From positions 1,487,393 to 1,551,392 of the forward strand of contig NC_035439.2 of assembly GCF_002127325.2 (NCBI RefSeq): a DNA stretch of 64,000 bases, read 5' to 3'. Made by a program: the position numbers and the translations under genes. A model generated the notes under the pieces. The model was not told the DNA's origin, did not search any database, and was given only the letters and a program-made list of their open reading frames with translations. Source of the DNA: Helianthus annuus (Eukaryota > Streptophyta > Magnoliopsida > Asterales > Asteraceae). This document shows positions 45,776 to 56,218 of the stretch, in pieces. Every line of letters begins with the position of its first letter. The stretch's first letter is position 1.

Positions 45776-48700
45776 CTCCAGTGATGTATCCGCCTTTGTC
45801 TCCTGCAAATGCGACATAGCCTCCTCTAATATTTCTCACGTCGTATAGAAGCCGTAAGTCGCCAGTCATGTGCCTGGATGCTCCACTATCAACAATCCAA
45901 TGACTATTAATAGTTCCTCCTGGAACACCCTGCACATATCGTTTAAAGATCAGTTGAGGATGGGGACCCAAGCCTTAGTGGTCTTGGGTCGTCCCTGAGC
46001 ATCATGAAACGTGATCTCGATTTGTTGATGATTCTCAAACACATTAGCTCCCCCTGAACTATCACCCGCCTTAGGTTTCCAAGTTTCTTTTTGCCTACCA
46101 GATTGAGTGTTGTAAATTGTTTTTGAAGATTCTGGTTTTAATGTTTGTGACATACTTGGTTCCCTTTTAACTGTTTTAACTTCAGGTTTTAAAGCTTTCT
46201 CAACAGTTTTTATATTCTTACGTCGCAGTTTCGATTCTTGTTCTTTAATTGTTCTTTTATCATGTTTTGGTGAAACTGACAGACGTTGAGGGTGAACCTT
46301 TTCAGGTGGTGCTTTCTCAACAAATTTGTCTTTTGGAGCATTTGGGCAATTTTTAATGATATGCCCAAATTCCCCACATTTAAAGCATGTTCTCCTTTCA
46401 ACAAATTTAGGAGAACTTGATTGACCATGAGATGTCGAACTCGTGGAACCAGAGGTACTAGCCTTTTCATCACACCCATTTGTATGTTGAGTGTAATTGT
46501 TATCACTGTCACGCTTTAAGATCGTGACTTGTTGCACAAAATCTGTGTTTGATTTGTTCTCAAAAGTTTCAATCTTATCTGTACCCTTGGACGACACGAA
46601 TTTGACATCTTTTGCTTTCTTTTGAAACCGAGCTCCTTTTGTTTCAGATTTCATTTGAGAGACATTAGGCTTTTGAGCTCACTTGATTGGTTGTTTACTG
46701 TTAGAAGCACTAGGTTGTTGAGTGGTTGGTGGTTTTTGATTACCAAACTGTTTTCTAATCTCAGCCTTAGGAATTGGATCACATTGTGTTAAAACAATTC
46801 CCGGAAGTGTTTTTCCCAAAAATTTGTTTGTGTTGTCTTCAAAGACTTTATCAATCAAAGATTGATTTACATTTTTAATTGGGAAATCGTGATCTGAGTA
46901 GATTTTATCACCACCAACCAAAGTATACAACACATTACTGCTTTTAACAGTAGACACAGATGTCTTGTCAACTTTGACAGAATCAATCACTTGTTTCTTA
47001 ACAGATGGGACAGCAGGAGTATCAGGATCACAAAGGATGTGATTCTCAGGTGGAATAACTACTCCTTTCATCTTGCCAAGTGATTTATCCTGATCACCTA
47101 CATCCATTTTTGATTCATTATCCGATGACTCATAGTCCTCGATAATTGGAGGACTTTGACTCATGGATGCTGAAGTTTCTTGCTTAGCGGATGTGTTTGA
47201 AGAATTGTCCGGTTTGAACCCTAGGCCAGTAGAAAATTCCTCAAAATTCAGAGGCACACTAGGTTCATACCGTGGCATATCTTCCTCATCAGGCATCTTG
47301 GTATAGTTATGCCTCAAAGGGGGCGGGCATTTCTTATATCCTATGCCCTTTTGATTTCCCTTCAGTTGTTGAACATCGATGATGTGATCAAGCACAAATC
47401 GGGAGTTAGAATAACTTTCCAATTTTTGTTTGATCGCATCATGCTCGCATTGGGCAATGGCAAGTTGCTTCTTGGTTTCCTCAACAAGATTTATGTACTC
47501 ATTTATACTTATTTGTTTATGGTAAACCACTTTGTTAACTTCGGACACGCTTTTCTTTAATGTTTCTATTACATATTTAAATTCTTTTTCGTTCTGAGTT
47601 AAAGCCATGTTTGCCTCTTTGCATTTTGAAAGTTCAATAAGCAAATTCTGATTATGACTATGAAGCTTTTCTGATTCAAGCTTCATATCTGCACATGATT
47701 TACAAACACTAGGAGCAGGAGGTTCAGAATTTACCTGAATCGAAGAGGCTGAGACATTTGCCATAAAGGCAGTTTGTAAAGAAAAAGCTCCATCTTCAGA
47801 AAAGAACTTCTCCATTTCCTTTGATGCAGTAGCAGCCCTCCTGATCAGAATTGATTTCTGACATTTAAGCTCATCAGCTTCATTCAATAGATCTTGAATA
47901 TCAGCACCTCCTTCCTCCTTCACATCCGGCTCAGATTGATTATCTCCAGAAATAGAGCCTTCTTCATCAGAACTACCAGAATAGCCAGAGCTGTCATCAC
48001 TCTCAGAAAATTCTTCTTTATGAACATGCTTGATGTGATTGATAATCTTTGCATAACAAGTTGTTCCACCTCCTTGATCACCTTCTCCAAACTGCACAGA
48101 CCAGTCACATCCTTCATCAGCTTGAACTGTCAAAGCCCGATTGGGATTTGATGGTCCAGATTGACTCTGATTATTGTTGACTGCCACAATCCTCCTGTTA
48201 CGGTTTTCTTGCTGGGCATTTACATTCGAAGTACTCGTCTGGTTTCTGAAAGGGTTATGATTGCCTTGTTTAGTTGGCCGAGTGCACTCACGTTTGAAGT
48301 GCCCTTTCTCGCCACAATTAAAGCATGTGACAGCATTTATATCAAACCCATACTTCGTGTCTTTCTTTCCTTCCAACGAAGTTCTTCCATTTCGAGCCAT
48401 GAAATCTTTTGCCCTTCTAACTGCGCTAGCAAAAGCCCACTTGATATCCATCAACTCCATTTCATCCTTGTCGATCTGTTGATAATCTTCATGGGTCATG
48501 TTGATGTTTCCAATATGACCCGCAACCAACCCACAGTAAGCACTGGCCATCGTATTAATAAGTTCTACATGCTCCTTTGCTACTTCAATGCTGACTTGAG
48601 AAAGGTTCGAAGTGTCAACTCGGACAGTGTTAGGATTTGGAGGTTGAGGATTGTTTGTATAATGAGCTTGTTGTGGTGGTTGGACTTGTGGTTGTGATGG

Positions 48701-49722
48701 AACAGGGATGTAAGACCTTGGATCAAATTGTGGTTGTGCCGGATTGACTTGAGGTGGAGGTTGAGGTGTTGGAACATAAGCCCTTGGATCAAAAGCCGGA
48801 GCAGCAGTTGATTGAGGAAACGGGAAAGAGCTTGTGTTGGACACAAATGCAGTTTGCAGTTTTGGTTGCTGAGCTGCATTGGACCTGGCCCAGGCATCGA
48901 AGCCTGGAAGATACATTTCTGTATTCTGAGGAGCGGGAGCTCGCTTGGCTTTCCTGATTTCTTCATCATTTTTATGTTAACTGCGTCAAGAGTACCAGTA
49001 TGCTTCAACAATTCAATAAAAGAACTCCACTTTGGAGGTAAGGCATCAGCAAACCTGTTCACCATATCCTGTTGAGTAGCCAAAACCCCATAAGCAAACA
49101 TTTCACTAATCAAATGATAAAAACGCGTAGTCATATCATTAAGGGTCTCATTTTCCAAAACCTGGAAAGATTCAAATTCTTTCTTCAACAGATCATGACG
49201 AGACTTTCGAGTAGCTGCATTGGCTTCTCCTCTCGCAACCAAGGCATCCCACAATGTTTTCGTGTCTTTACAGTACGAGAACTGATGATAGATATCTTTG
49301 TTGAGTGCTTGTGTAAGTGTAGCAAAGGCCTTTTTCTCCAAATCATACGCTTTCTTGTCATCTTCCATCATGTTAGCATAACCCGTAGAAGTTGATGCTG
49401 CAACTTCAAGATTGGAGTTGAATGCATTGATAAAACACGTCCAAAGCTCGGTGCTTTGTCCTTGCACATATGTGTGAAACCGACTTTTCCATGATGGAAA
49501 ATCGTTCATATGGTTTAACTTTGGTGGACGATTGTTGCTGCCCGTTTCACTTTCGCTAATTAGCAGGTTTTGAATACTTTGACTTTGATTGGATACAAAA
49601 GCCCATTGACTGGCACTGATTGCCGGTTGTGGAAACATACTTCTCGCCCACGCTGCTGCGGAAGTTTGATCTTGACCGGGTTGTGGGTCCGTACTCCAGT
49701 CCCAAGGATTTGTACAACTCAT
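45776..49722 (-). pseudogene. copia gag and protease, broken
   Basis: From ATG 49722 the N-terminal 230 residues are a copia gag domain (DALVARGEANAATRKSRHDL, then ALPPKWSSFIELLKHTG). A Pro/Gln-rich linker, a zinc knuckle (CFNCGEKGHFKREC), ADEGCDWSVQFGE, acidic Ser/Asp runs, a long coiled coil (about 47440-47720) and a second zinc knuckle (CFKCGEFGHIIKNC) follow, ending AWVPILN. About 1,260 codons is long even for a Sirevirus gag. Lesions: a one-base shift near 48960-48985 and an in-frame TGA at 46679-46681 where the sister element has arginine. Protease ([13 protein letters not shown], catalytic DSG) lies in the minus-one frame relative to gag and runs into the gypsy insertion at 45776. Gag and protease-pol are also in different frames in the sister element, so that offset may be normal. 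Confidence 0.88.
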
Positions 49723-50595
49723 ATTTGATGACTATTACCTGAAAACTTGAACAGACACTAGAAAACACACTGATATGGTTAACTTGCAAACCTTCTGTTG
49801 AAAATTTTGAACTTTCTTGACGAAACAGAATTTGCTTTTGACGAAACAGTAGTCGACGAGACAGATCCTGTTTCTTCAAAGAAGTTTGAGGAAACAGATA
49901 TGTGTTTCGTCAAAAGGACCTTTGGCGAAACAGACTTTGATTCGTCGAAGGGACTTTTGACGAATTAGATGTGATTCGTCGAAGGGACCTTTGGCGAAAC
50001 TGATTTTGATTCGTCGAAGGGACCTTTGGCGAATTGCTTCCTGTTTCGTTGACTTTGTGATTCGTCGAAATCAGATTCGTTGAGATTGTGATTCGTCAAA
50101 AAGAGATTGTCAGAGGTTGGTAAAAGTTGGTGAAAAGTTTATACCCAGCCTGTCAACCTCACACGACTTCCCACACCTGCTATTCACCAACTTAGAAGTA
50201 TGGTGGATAAAAGAATGGGTCAAACACTTTTCAAAACATGAAACCTTATCTTTTTGGACTAAAACACAACCTTTTTACAAAGAACTCTTGAAGATATTAT
50301 GAAGATGTGAAGAACACTTAAACAATCGGATGAACTGACAGTTTTCAAACACCAATTTTAACTAATAATTTCAACCAAAACCAACTTGTAAGCATGAATA
50401 ACACACAAACAAGCAAGGTTTTCACTAAAATTTTAGCAAAATCCCAAGAAAGTCAAGAGTTCAAGAGCCAAATTTCCAGAAAAATATAAAGTTTTTAAGA
50501 ACCAAAGTCTTATAAAAAAAACACTACAACTTGTTCAACAACCCAAACTATGTTTGATTTTAAACAAGGATAAGAGCCAATGCTCTGATACCACT
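49723..50595 (-). mobile_element. leader of the copia element with primer-binding site
   Basis: Non-coding. The PBS complement GCTCTGATACCA is at 50582-50593, two bases from the 5' LTR. 49810-50110 holds about 15 copies of TTGACGAAACAG, GATTCGTCGAAGGGACC or their inverses, partly as a tandem repeat (GATTCGTCGAAGGGACCTTT repeated near 49930-50030). Confidence 0.8.
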
Positions 50596-51300
50596 TGTAG
50601 GTCCCTAAATCGGAGGATCGATTTTCACTACGGAATCCTTGTTTATAACAAACAAAGTTAAGTGTGCGGAATCCACTTAACTTAGCCAAACAAACATAGA
50701 ACAAGATAAACACAAGGTTAACCAAAGAAACACAATCGTTTGATTAACTGGATGAGAAATGCAAACTGATACAAACACAGTTCTTACAAGCACAAAGGGT
50801 AAACTCACATCTCTAAGGAAACTGAGAACATTCTGTGCCTTATATAGCAGGTGGGCTGTTAACCTTGACGAATCAGAACATGGGCCGACGAAACACAAGT
50901 AAGCCCATGTAACAAGCCCAACAGTCAACGAATCACATTTGATTCGTTGACTGCCTTGACGAATCACAAATTAAGTCAACATGTCTGTTTCGTCGACATC
51001 TCTTTGACGAAACAGACCTGTTTCGCCAAGGCCTGCAAAAAGATTAACTGTTTCTGCATAAAAGTTTGCAGATGCAGTTGGCACAGAATGTATTACAATA
51101 TGACTGAAATACCCTTAGATGCAACATGCATTGTTTTACGATAATTACATACAACGAGAGACAAAACACGTCGGACACAAGCGGATAGGAGGATATCCGA
51201 CTTGGTCGACTACGAATACAGACACGATAATCACATAAAGACCGTACAAAATATGACATTACATACAAGACTAGTGAAAGACACAAAAAATGCATCAACA
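50596..51300 (-). mobile_element. 5' LTR of the copia element
   Basis: 705 bp, TGTAGGTCCC to GCATCAACA. The minus-strand TATA core (complement of TTATATA) is at 50840-50846. Followed on the right by the target duplication CAAGA. The whole 21990-22280 segment of the other LTR is translated identically here, showing how little they have diverged. Confidence 0.93.
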
Positions 51301-51467
51301 CAAGATAAAAGATAACATATCAATCTAAATGTAATGCTATTAACTTTTTAGTAACCATACCCAATAGGTGCTATAACTATACTTAACTCCATTTTTTAGC
51401 TTGCCTGCTGCAAAAGCCAGTTGTTCAAAGATCCATGCCTCACAATCTTGCCGTAAAAACTGCAATC
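51301..51467. other. 3' flank of F-box copy 3, right of the copia insertion
   Basis: Begins with target duplication CAAGA and aligns with 14445-14633 downstream of copy 2. Nothing else is seen. Confidence 0.75.
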
Positions 51468-52621
51468 TCAATGATCTAGCAAAAGTAGTGTTTCCATGTA
51501 GGAACCAGCAGAGTATAAAGTTCCATTGCCAGAAATCCGAGTATAACTGATGTGTTCTGAGTGGAGTTCATGAATAAAGACATCATGTGCATTGTCATCA
51601 GGTCTCGTTGCAAATATAGGTTCATCATTCTTCCTAATTCCAAGTACCCGTTGTATTGATACATCTGGTAAGTTTATGGTGAATAGCTTTGTAAAGGAGT
51701 TTGGAACACCATCCTCCATCATCCATACACCATAAACTCGTTTCTCAGCCTCCCTAACCAGTTCAACAGCAACGAGAGACTCTTTTAGCTTAGATATAAC
51801 CACTGTTTTGTTAGGGGCATGGGCTTGGGCTAAAGTAGCAGGGAGTGATACTTCCATAAACTTTTCACTTGTCATGTCAAATGAAACTATCATATTATAC
51901 CCCAGAAATCCAGTTGTCCTACCATCAATAGCAAGCCAATAAATAAACCCATCTATAACTACCTGATCCCACAACAATTGAACTGAGTTACGCGGTTGAT
52001 TGATAGTAGGTATACTTCTCCACACCTGTGAACTCAATGTATAAACCTCAACTTGCCAAGGCGTGAAAGTTATAGAGTCTAAGTTCCGCTTACTTTTACA
52101 AAAGTTAACCTTGACAAGCTTAGGATCACCGGTGTGAGGACAAACCCCAAAACCAAAAACAATATCAGAGTCTGGATCTAACACATGAGACACCTGAGGC
52201 ACATCGATAGCAACCGATTTTCTAATTTTCTAATTGAAGGATTCCAAATAGAAGCCGTGTAGATGAGTGATCTCCCAGGCTCACCTGAAGAAATAGTGTA
52301 TATGCAGAATAAGCCTTGACAGCTACCTACTATCGTAAGTCCAACACCTTCAGATGCGGGATCAGGCAGGGAACACTTGTGTTCGGGGAAAATTTCATCA
52401 TCTACAATTGAAACGTACTTTTGTCCAAGACCTATTGGTGGACTGTACCTTACTAACAGATGGTGCTGGTGAGTGTGGTTGACGCTGTAATCTACAACAA
52501 ACCGAGAACTATCGATCAAAGACTTCCATGCTTTTGAAACGGTTCTGAACCGCAGCAGTGATTTGGTTGGAAGCCTTTTCATGATCTCTTCTTGGAGTGC
52601 AAAAGGTATGTGGTCTGACAT
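51468..52621 (-). pseudogene. F-box/FBA gene, copy 3: disrupted by an 8-bp tandem duplication
   Basis: ATG 52621 opens an F-box (IPFALQEEIMKRLPTKSLLRF, VSKAWKSLIDSS). The FBA region follows: WNPSIRK, FGFGVCPHTGDPKLVKV, WQVEVYTLSSQVWRSI, VVIDGFIYWLA, SFDMTSEKFMEVSLP, ending SYMETLLLLDH. The two parts are in different frames because TTTTCTAA (plus strand) is duplicated at 52218-52225 and 52226-52233. The duplication falls right after WNPSIRK, about codon 133, and gives a stop at codon 148. Apart from that lesion the gene is open for about 380 codons, so it is the least damaged of the three copies. The product would be a substrate receptor for an SCF ubiquitin ligase; the truncated form keeps the Skp1-binding F-box only. 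Confidence 0.88.
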
Positions 52622-52990
52622 TTTGATTGCTGAAATATAAAGATAACAAAATAGATTGTTGAAAGTTCCTCCAATTTACTAAATTTGATGATCAAGTAAA
52701 GAAAAGTAAATAAATTTGACGAATTTAGAGAGATGTAGCAGCCTGTATCCATCACCAAATTAGGGTTTGAAGCGTGAGCGATTTCAACAAGAAAGTGAAT
52801 CTGTAGATGCCATTCCAATACTTATTTGAGTGTGTGGCCCATTTGAACGGTGGCCCATTACTTGTTTTATTTTATTTAGGTGTGTGTTTTTTTTCCATTT
52901 AGTCTACTCTTATTGTAAAAATCACACTTCTAGCTATTTCAATTTAGGGTGGTTTATTTGTTTGATTTGTGGTGAATACATACCGTGTCA
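52622..52990 (-). promoter_or_regulatory. leader and promoter of F-box copy 3
   Basis: Aligns with 15775-15830 joined to 19511-19874 of copy 2. The acceptor (TTATATTTCAG before CAATCAAAATG) is kept, but the donor that reads AGGTAC in copies 1 and 2 reads ATTTAC here (near 52710), so the inferred leader intron may be retained. Similarity to copy 2 stops at about 52984. Confidence 0.55.
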
Positions 52991-53920
52991 AATAAAAAAA
53001 ATATGAGATCGAAAGCCCATGTTCAAACAGGCATAAGAGGCAAATTGAATGTAATTCTCATCGATGTTACTTGTGAGTCGTTTCAAATTAATTTGAATCA
53101 CTTCTCTTGATTCTATTTTAGTTGTCTTCATTTTAATTGAAATGTCAAACTGAGGAACTGAACCTGTTTATTAGACCGCATTTCATTATTCTTTGTATTT
53201 TCATCTTTTCTTTACAAAATATCACTTTCTGGCCATGCTCCATATTTTTATTATATATTCAGGCCTTTGTATATTAAATTATTTATTGCGGGACCGTAAG
53301 ACGAGCACTTTGATGACCCAGTTATGAGAACATTGCAAGTGAGATAAGAAGTATGATACTTTTTTAACGGATATTAATTAGGAATTGCGTTGTTACTAAG
53401 TCAAGAAACGATGGGACGGAGTGTGGGATAACTCTAACCAGCACGAATAAAGTTCCATTGGTGGAAATGATATTTACCAAATTTTCATGTTAACGTTTTG
53501 TATTTCTTATTATAGAATCCGTCTGTGTTATTTTATAAATACGGAATTAACTAAAAATATTTAAAATTTCACTTATAAATAAAACTGCTACTTTTAATAC
53601 CAAGAAAAAACTATCATTAATCTTGTTTGCATACAAACTCACAGAAAATATCATAATTAAATAGCATGATTATTACTTAGAAACGGATTAGAACTGCAAG
53701 ATTGCATTAGTGATGGCTGTTGCCAGTTTCTAAGATAATCCAAAAAATGGTGTTGTAGTAACAATAGTAAACAAAAAGGAAAATATAAAAGATAATTTAT
53801 GATTTGGATATAGTTATTCATATATACCATGTAAAGAATAATAACTAGGTCAAGTAAAAAAGTACCTAAATATGTGGATTAGAGAAAGGTAAGGGCATTG
53901 ATAAAGACGGGTAAGAAACA
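52991..53920. other. intergenic DNA, nothing identified
   Basis: AT-rich single-copy-looking sequence. No frame, repeat or transposon terminus was recognised. Confidence 0.5.
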
Positions 53921-54530
53921 GTGACCAATAAAAAGAGTGGATCTCACAAGCAAAATCTAGAGAAAGGGCCAGCTGCTGCGTCTTGCTCCTACCCGACCCC
54001 TCCTGCTTCACAATCTGTTCCAAACAAAGCTACTAATGGGCCTGCCAAAAAGCCCAATTCTGTGCCCAAAAAGTCTCCGGGTTTCAACTACAACCGAGCT
54101 GTTCAAGGTCAGTCCCAGGCCCAGAAAGCTACATCCCTGTAAAGCCCAAAAATTCTAAACCAAACCCTCCTGCCAAAGCTGCTGTAAAATCGCAGTTGTG
54201 CACTCAAAACAGGTTCGCGGTCTTGGATTTAGAGGCAGGTGCTAAAACTGGTACGTTAGTCGAAGAGCAGGCTGATTTATATCTTCAGGATCCGGTCAAT
54301 GAGGATCCCTTTGTGTGCACTATAAATCAGCAATGCCCCAGTGACCCAGGTCGTGTTCTCCCTTACTAGAGTCGTTTTAGTCCATCGGAATCTTTAAACC
54401 GGATTTTAGATAAAGATTACGGCATCACTGACTGTCAGAAAAAAAACGTATCATTTATGCCTTTTGTGGTGATTCGAAAGCGGTTAAAGCGGAGGACCAA
54501 GAAGATTGGATTGACTTTTTGCATCGTAAT
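53921..54530 (+). pseudogene. possible ORF1 remnant of a LINE
   Basis: A basic, Lys/Pro/Ser/Gln-rich 73-codon frame (KKPNSVPKKSPGFNYNRAVQ) is followed in another frame by QNRFAVLDLEAGAKTG and an acidic stretch, then by stop codons. NRFAVL-type words with a preceding basic linker are common near the end of ORF1 in plant LINEs, but no zinc knuckle, endonuclease or RT is present. It could equally be a captured host fragment. Ends are undefined. Confidence 0.3.
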
Positions 54531-55583
54531 CTATATATAATATATATCATTACCACTATACAAACCATAATGCATACATTACAACAACCATTGCATCAAT
54601 ATGTTGCAAATCATATTTATGCAAGATTTTGGCTAAATTAGTTAGATTATTATAAATAATAATAATTTACAAATAAAACAATACAACTTTAAATGGATCA
54701 AACCGATTGAATATAGTAAGATAATGAAACCATTATTTAATTAGGGTACAACCACTTAAGCACAATTTATAACTATACATGCATACAAAACAAATTGAAT
54801 TTGGTAAGATAATGAAACAATTATTTGATTAAGATACAAGCACTTAAGCACAATTTACAACCAAACAATATAAATGTACAATAACACCTTGCAAGACAAA
54901 CCCTTAATGCAGAACTTACAACTTACTAATGCACTCGTTGCAAATTAATAGTATATAAATGTGCTAATGTTTTAAAACCGGCAAACCAGAGCTGGATTGA
55001 AAACCTGGTTTGTAAGATAAAACCGGCAAACCAGAGCTGGTTTGAAATCTGCTTGGCAAGAAATGGTTATGTTTGCTACCCAAACCTCGGTTTGTAACCT
55101 GCCTCTTTCAAACTAATTTAAAAACCCAAATCAAATCGGTTAAAAAACCGAAAATGATCTGAATCAGTCGCTTCCCTCTCCAAAAACAGATTCCTAACCC
55201 CAACCAGGTCCACCAAGAACCAGTTTTGACTTCCGTTGACCAAGACCGGGAATAAAAAGACTTTGCACACCTCTAGGCTTAGATAAATTACCAAGGGCTC
55301 GCATCTACACAAATTATACCTTTTAAAAAATAAAATAAAAAGTATCCTTTTTTTATCACATTACTATGTAGGAAAAATCACACAGATTTTTTATCCACCT
55401 GGTATTATGTTCAATTCAGCCCTGCCCCAAATCAATATTATTAAAAGGGTATTTTTAATGTTTAAAACCTCCCATAATATTTGAAACACATATTTTACAT
55501 ACTAGATGAATCAATAAATTCTGACAAACAAGTGTGTCGTGGACCCAACCTAGCCTGTTGACCGGTTATCCAACCTGCCCGAT
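54531..55583. other. AT-rich intergenic DNA with two local duplications
   Basis: An 88-bp direct repeat starts at about 54707 and 54795 (GTAAGATAATGAAAC, then CACTTAAGCACAATTTA). A 46-bp repeat starts at about 54973 and 55019 (AAAACCGGCAAACCAGAGCT). No gene is seen. A short TATATATAATATATAT tract is at 54529. Confidence 0.6.
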
Positions 55584-56218
55584 TGTAGGTCCCTTTCCGA
55601 AGGATGACGAACCTAAACCTTGTTATACAAACCTACTAGCGAGTGCGGAATCCAAGCTAGTAAGCAAACCGAGATGAAGCAAGTAGAGAAACAAACACAC
55701 AAGAGTTCACCGATTAACACCACTGTATTAATACGTATGAAGGTTCCGGTTACAAGCACAATGTTTACAAATCTAACTTGCAAACTCTCACTATGTGTGT
55801 GTGTGTTTCGGACAGAATGCTCTCAGCTCTATCTTTCTGTCTGTCTTTCTAAGTGTCTGAATGAACACAACACACTGCATGAGTATTTATACACATACAC
55901 AGCAGGTCTTGCTCGAAGGATTCGATAGATGGTCCGAAGGATCATCTTTCGAATGCAATGCTCTCGAAGGATCAGCAAGGACCTCGAAGGATGATCCTTC
56001 GAGGTCTATCAGTCGAAGCATATCTTTCGAAGTCATCGAAGGATATGAAACATCCTTCGATCCTCAACCTTCGAGACAGACACTTTACAACCAATATATG
56101 ATTGTTTGGCCAAGTCAAACCAGGAGGACAGTTGACTTGGTCAACTTACAGGACTGACACGGACATCGTTTACATCGTGACCGAATACAGACAAAGTACA
56201 GACACAAGTGCACCAACA
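55584..56218 (-). mobile_element. 3' LTR (635 bp) of the second copia element
   Basis: TGTAGGTCCC to CACCAACA. Minus-strand TATAAATA is at 55884-55891. The body at 55910-56080 is packed with CGAAGGAT and ATCCTTCG in both orientations, including the palindrome TCGAAGGATGATCCTTCGA at about 55994. This replaces the GACGAAAC/GTTTCGTC words of the other copia LTRs. Confidence 0.9.

Larger units (their letters stand above)
21909..51300 (-). mobile_element. Sirevirus-like copia retrotransposon split by a nested gypsy element; TSD CAAGA
   Basis: Two 705-bp LTRs bound the element, and CAAGA repeats at 21904-21908 and 51301-51305. Without the 14-kb gypsy insert it is about 15.4 kb, large for copia. 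Order in element sense (right to left): 5' LTR, PBS, gag, protease, integrase, RT, RNase H, a long non-coding region, a large accessory ORF, polypurine tract, 3' LTR. Integrase before RT defines copia. Large gag, serial PPTs and a post-pol ORF are Sirevirus traits. LTRs differ at about 8 of 705 positions by eye. Gag, pol and the accessory ORF each carry small lesions, so it is no longer autonomous. Confidence 0.93.
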
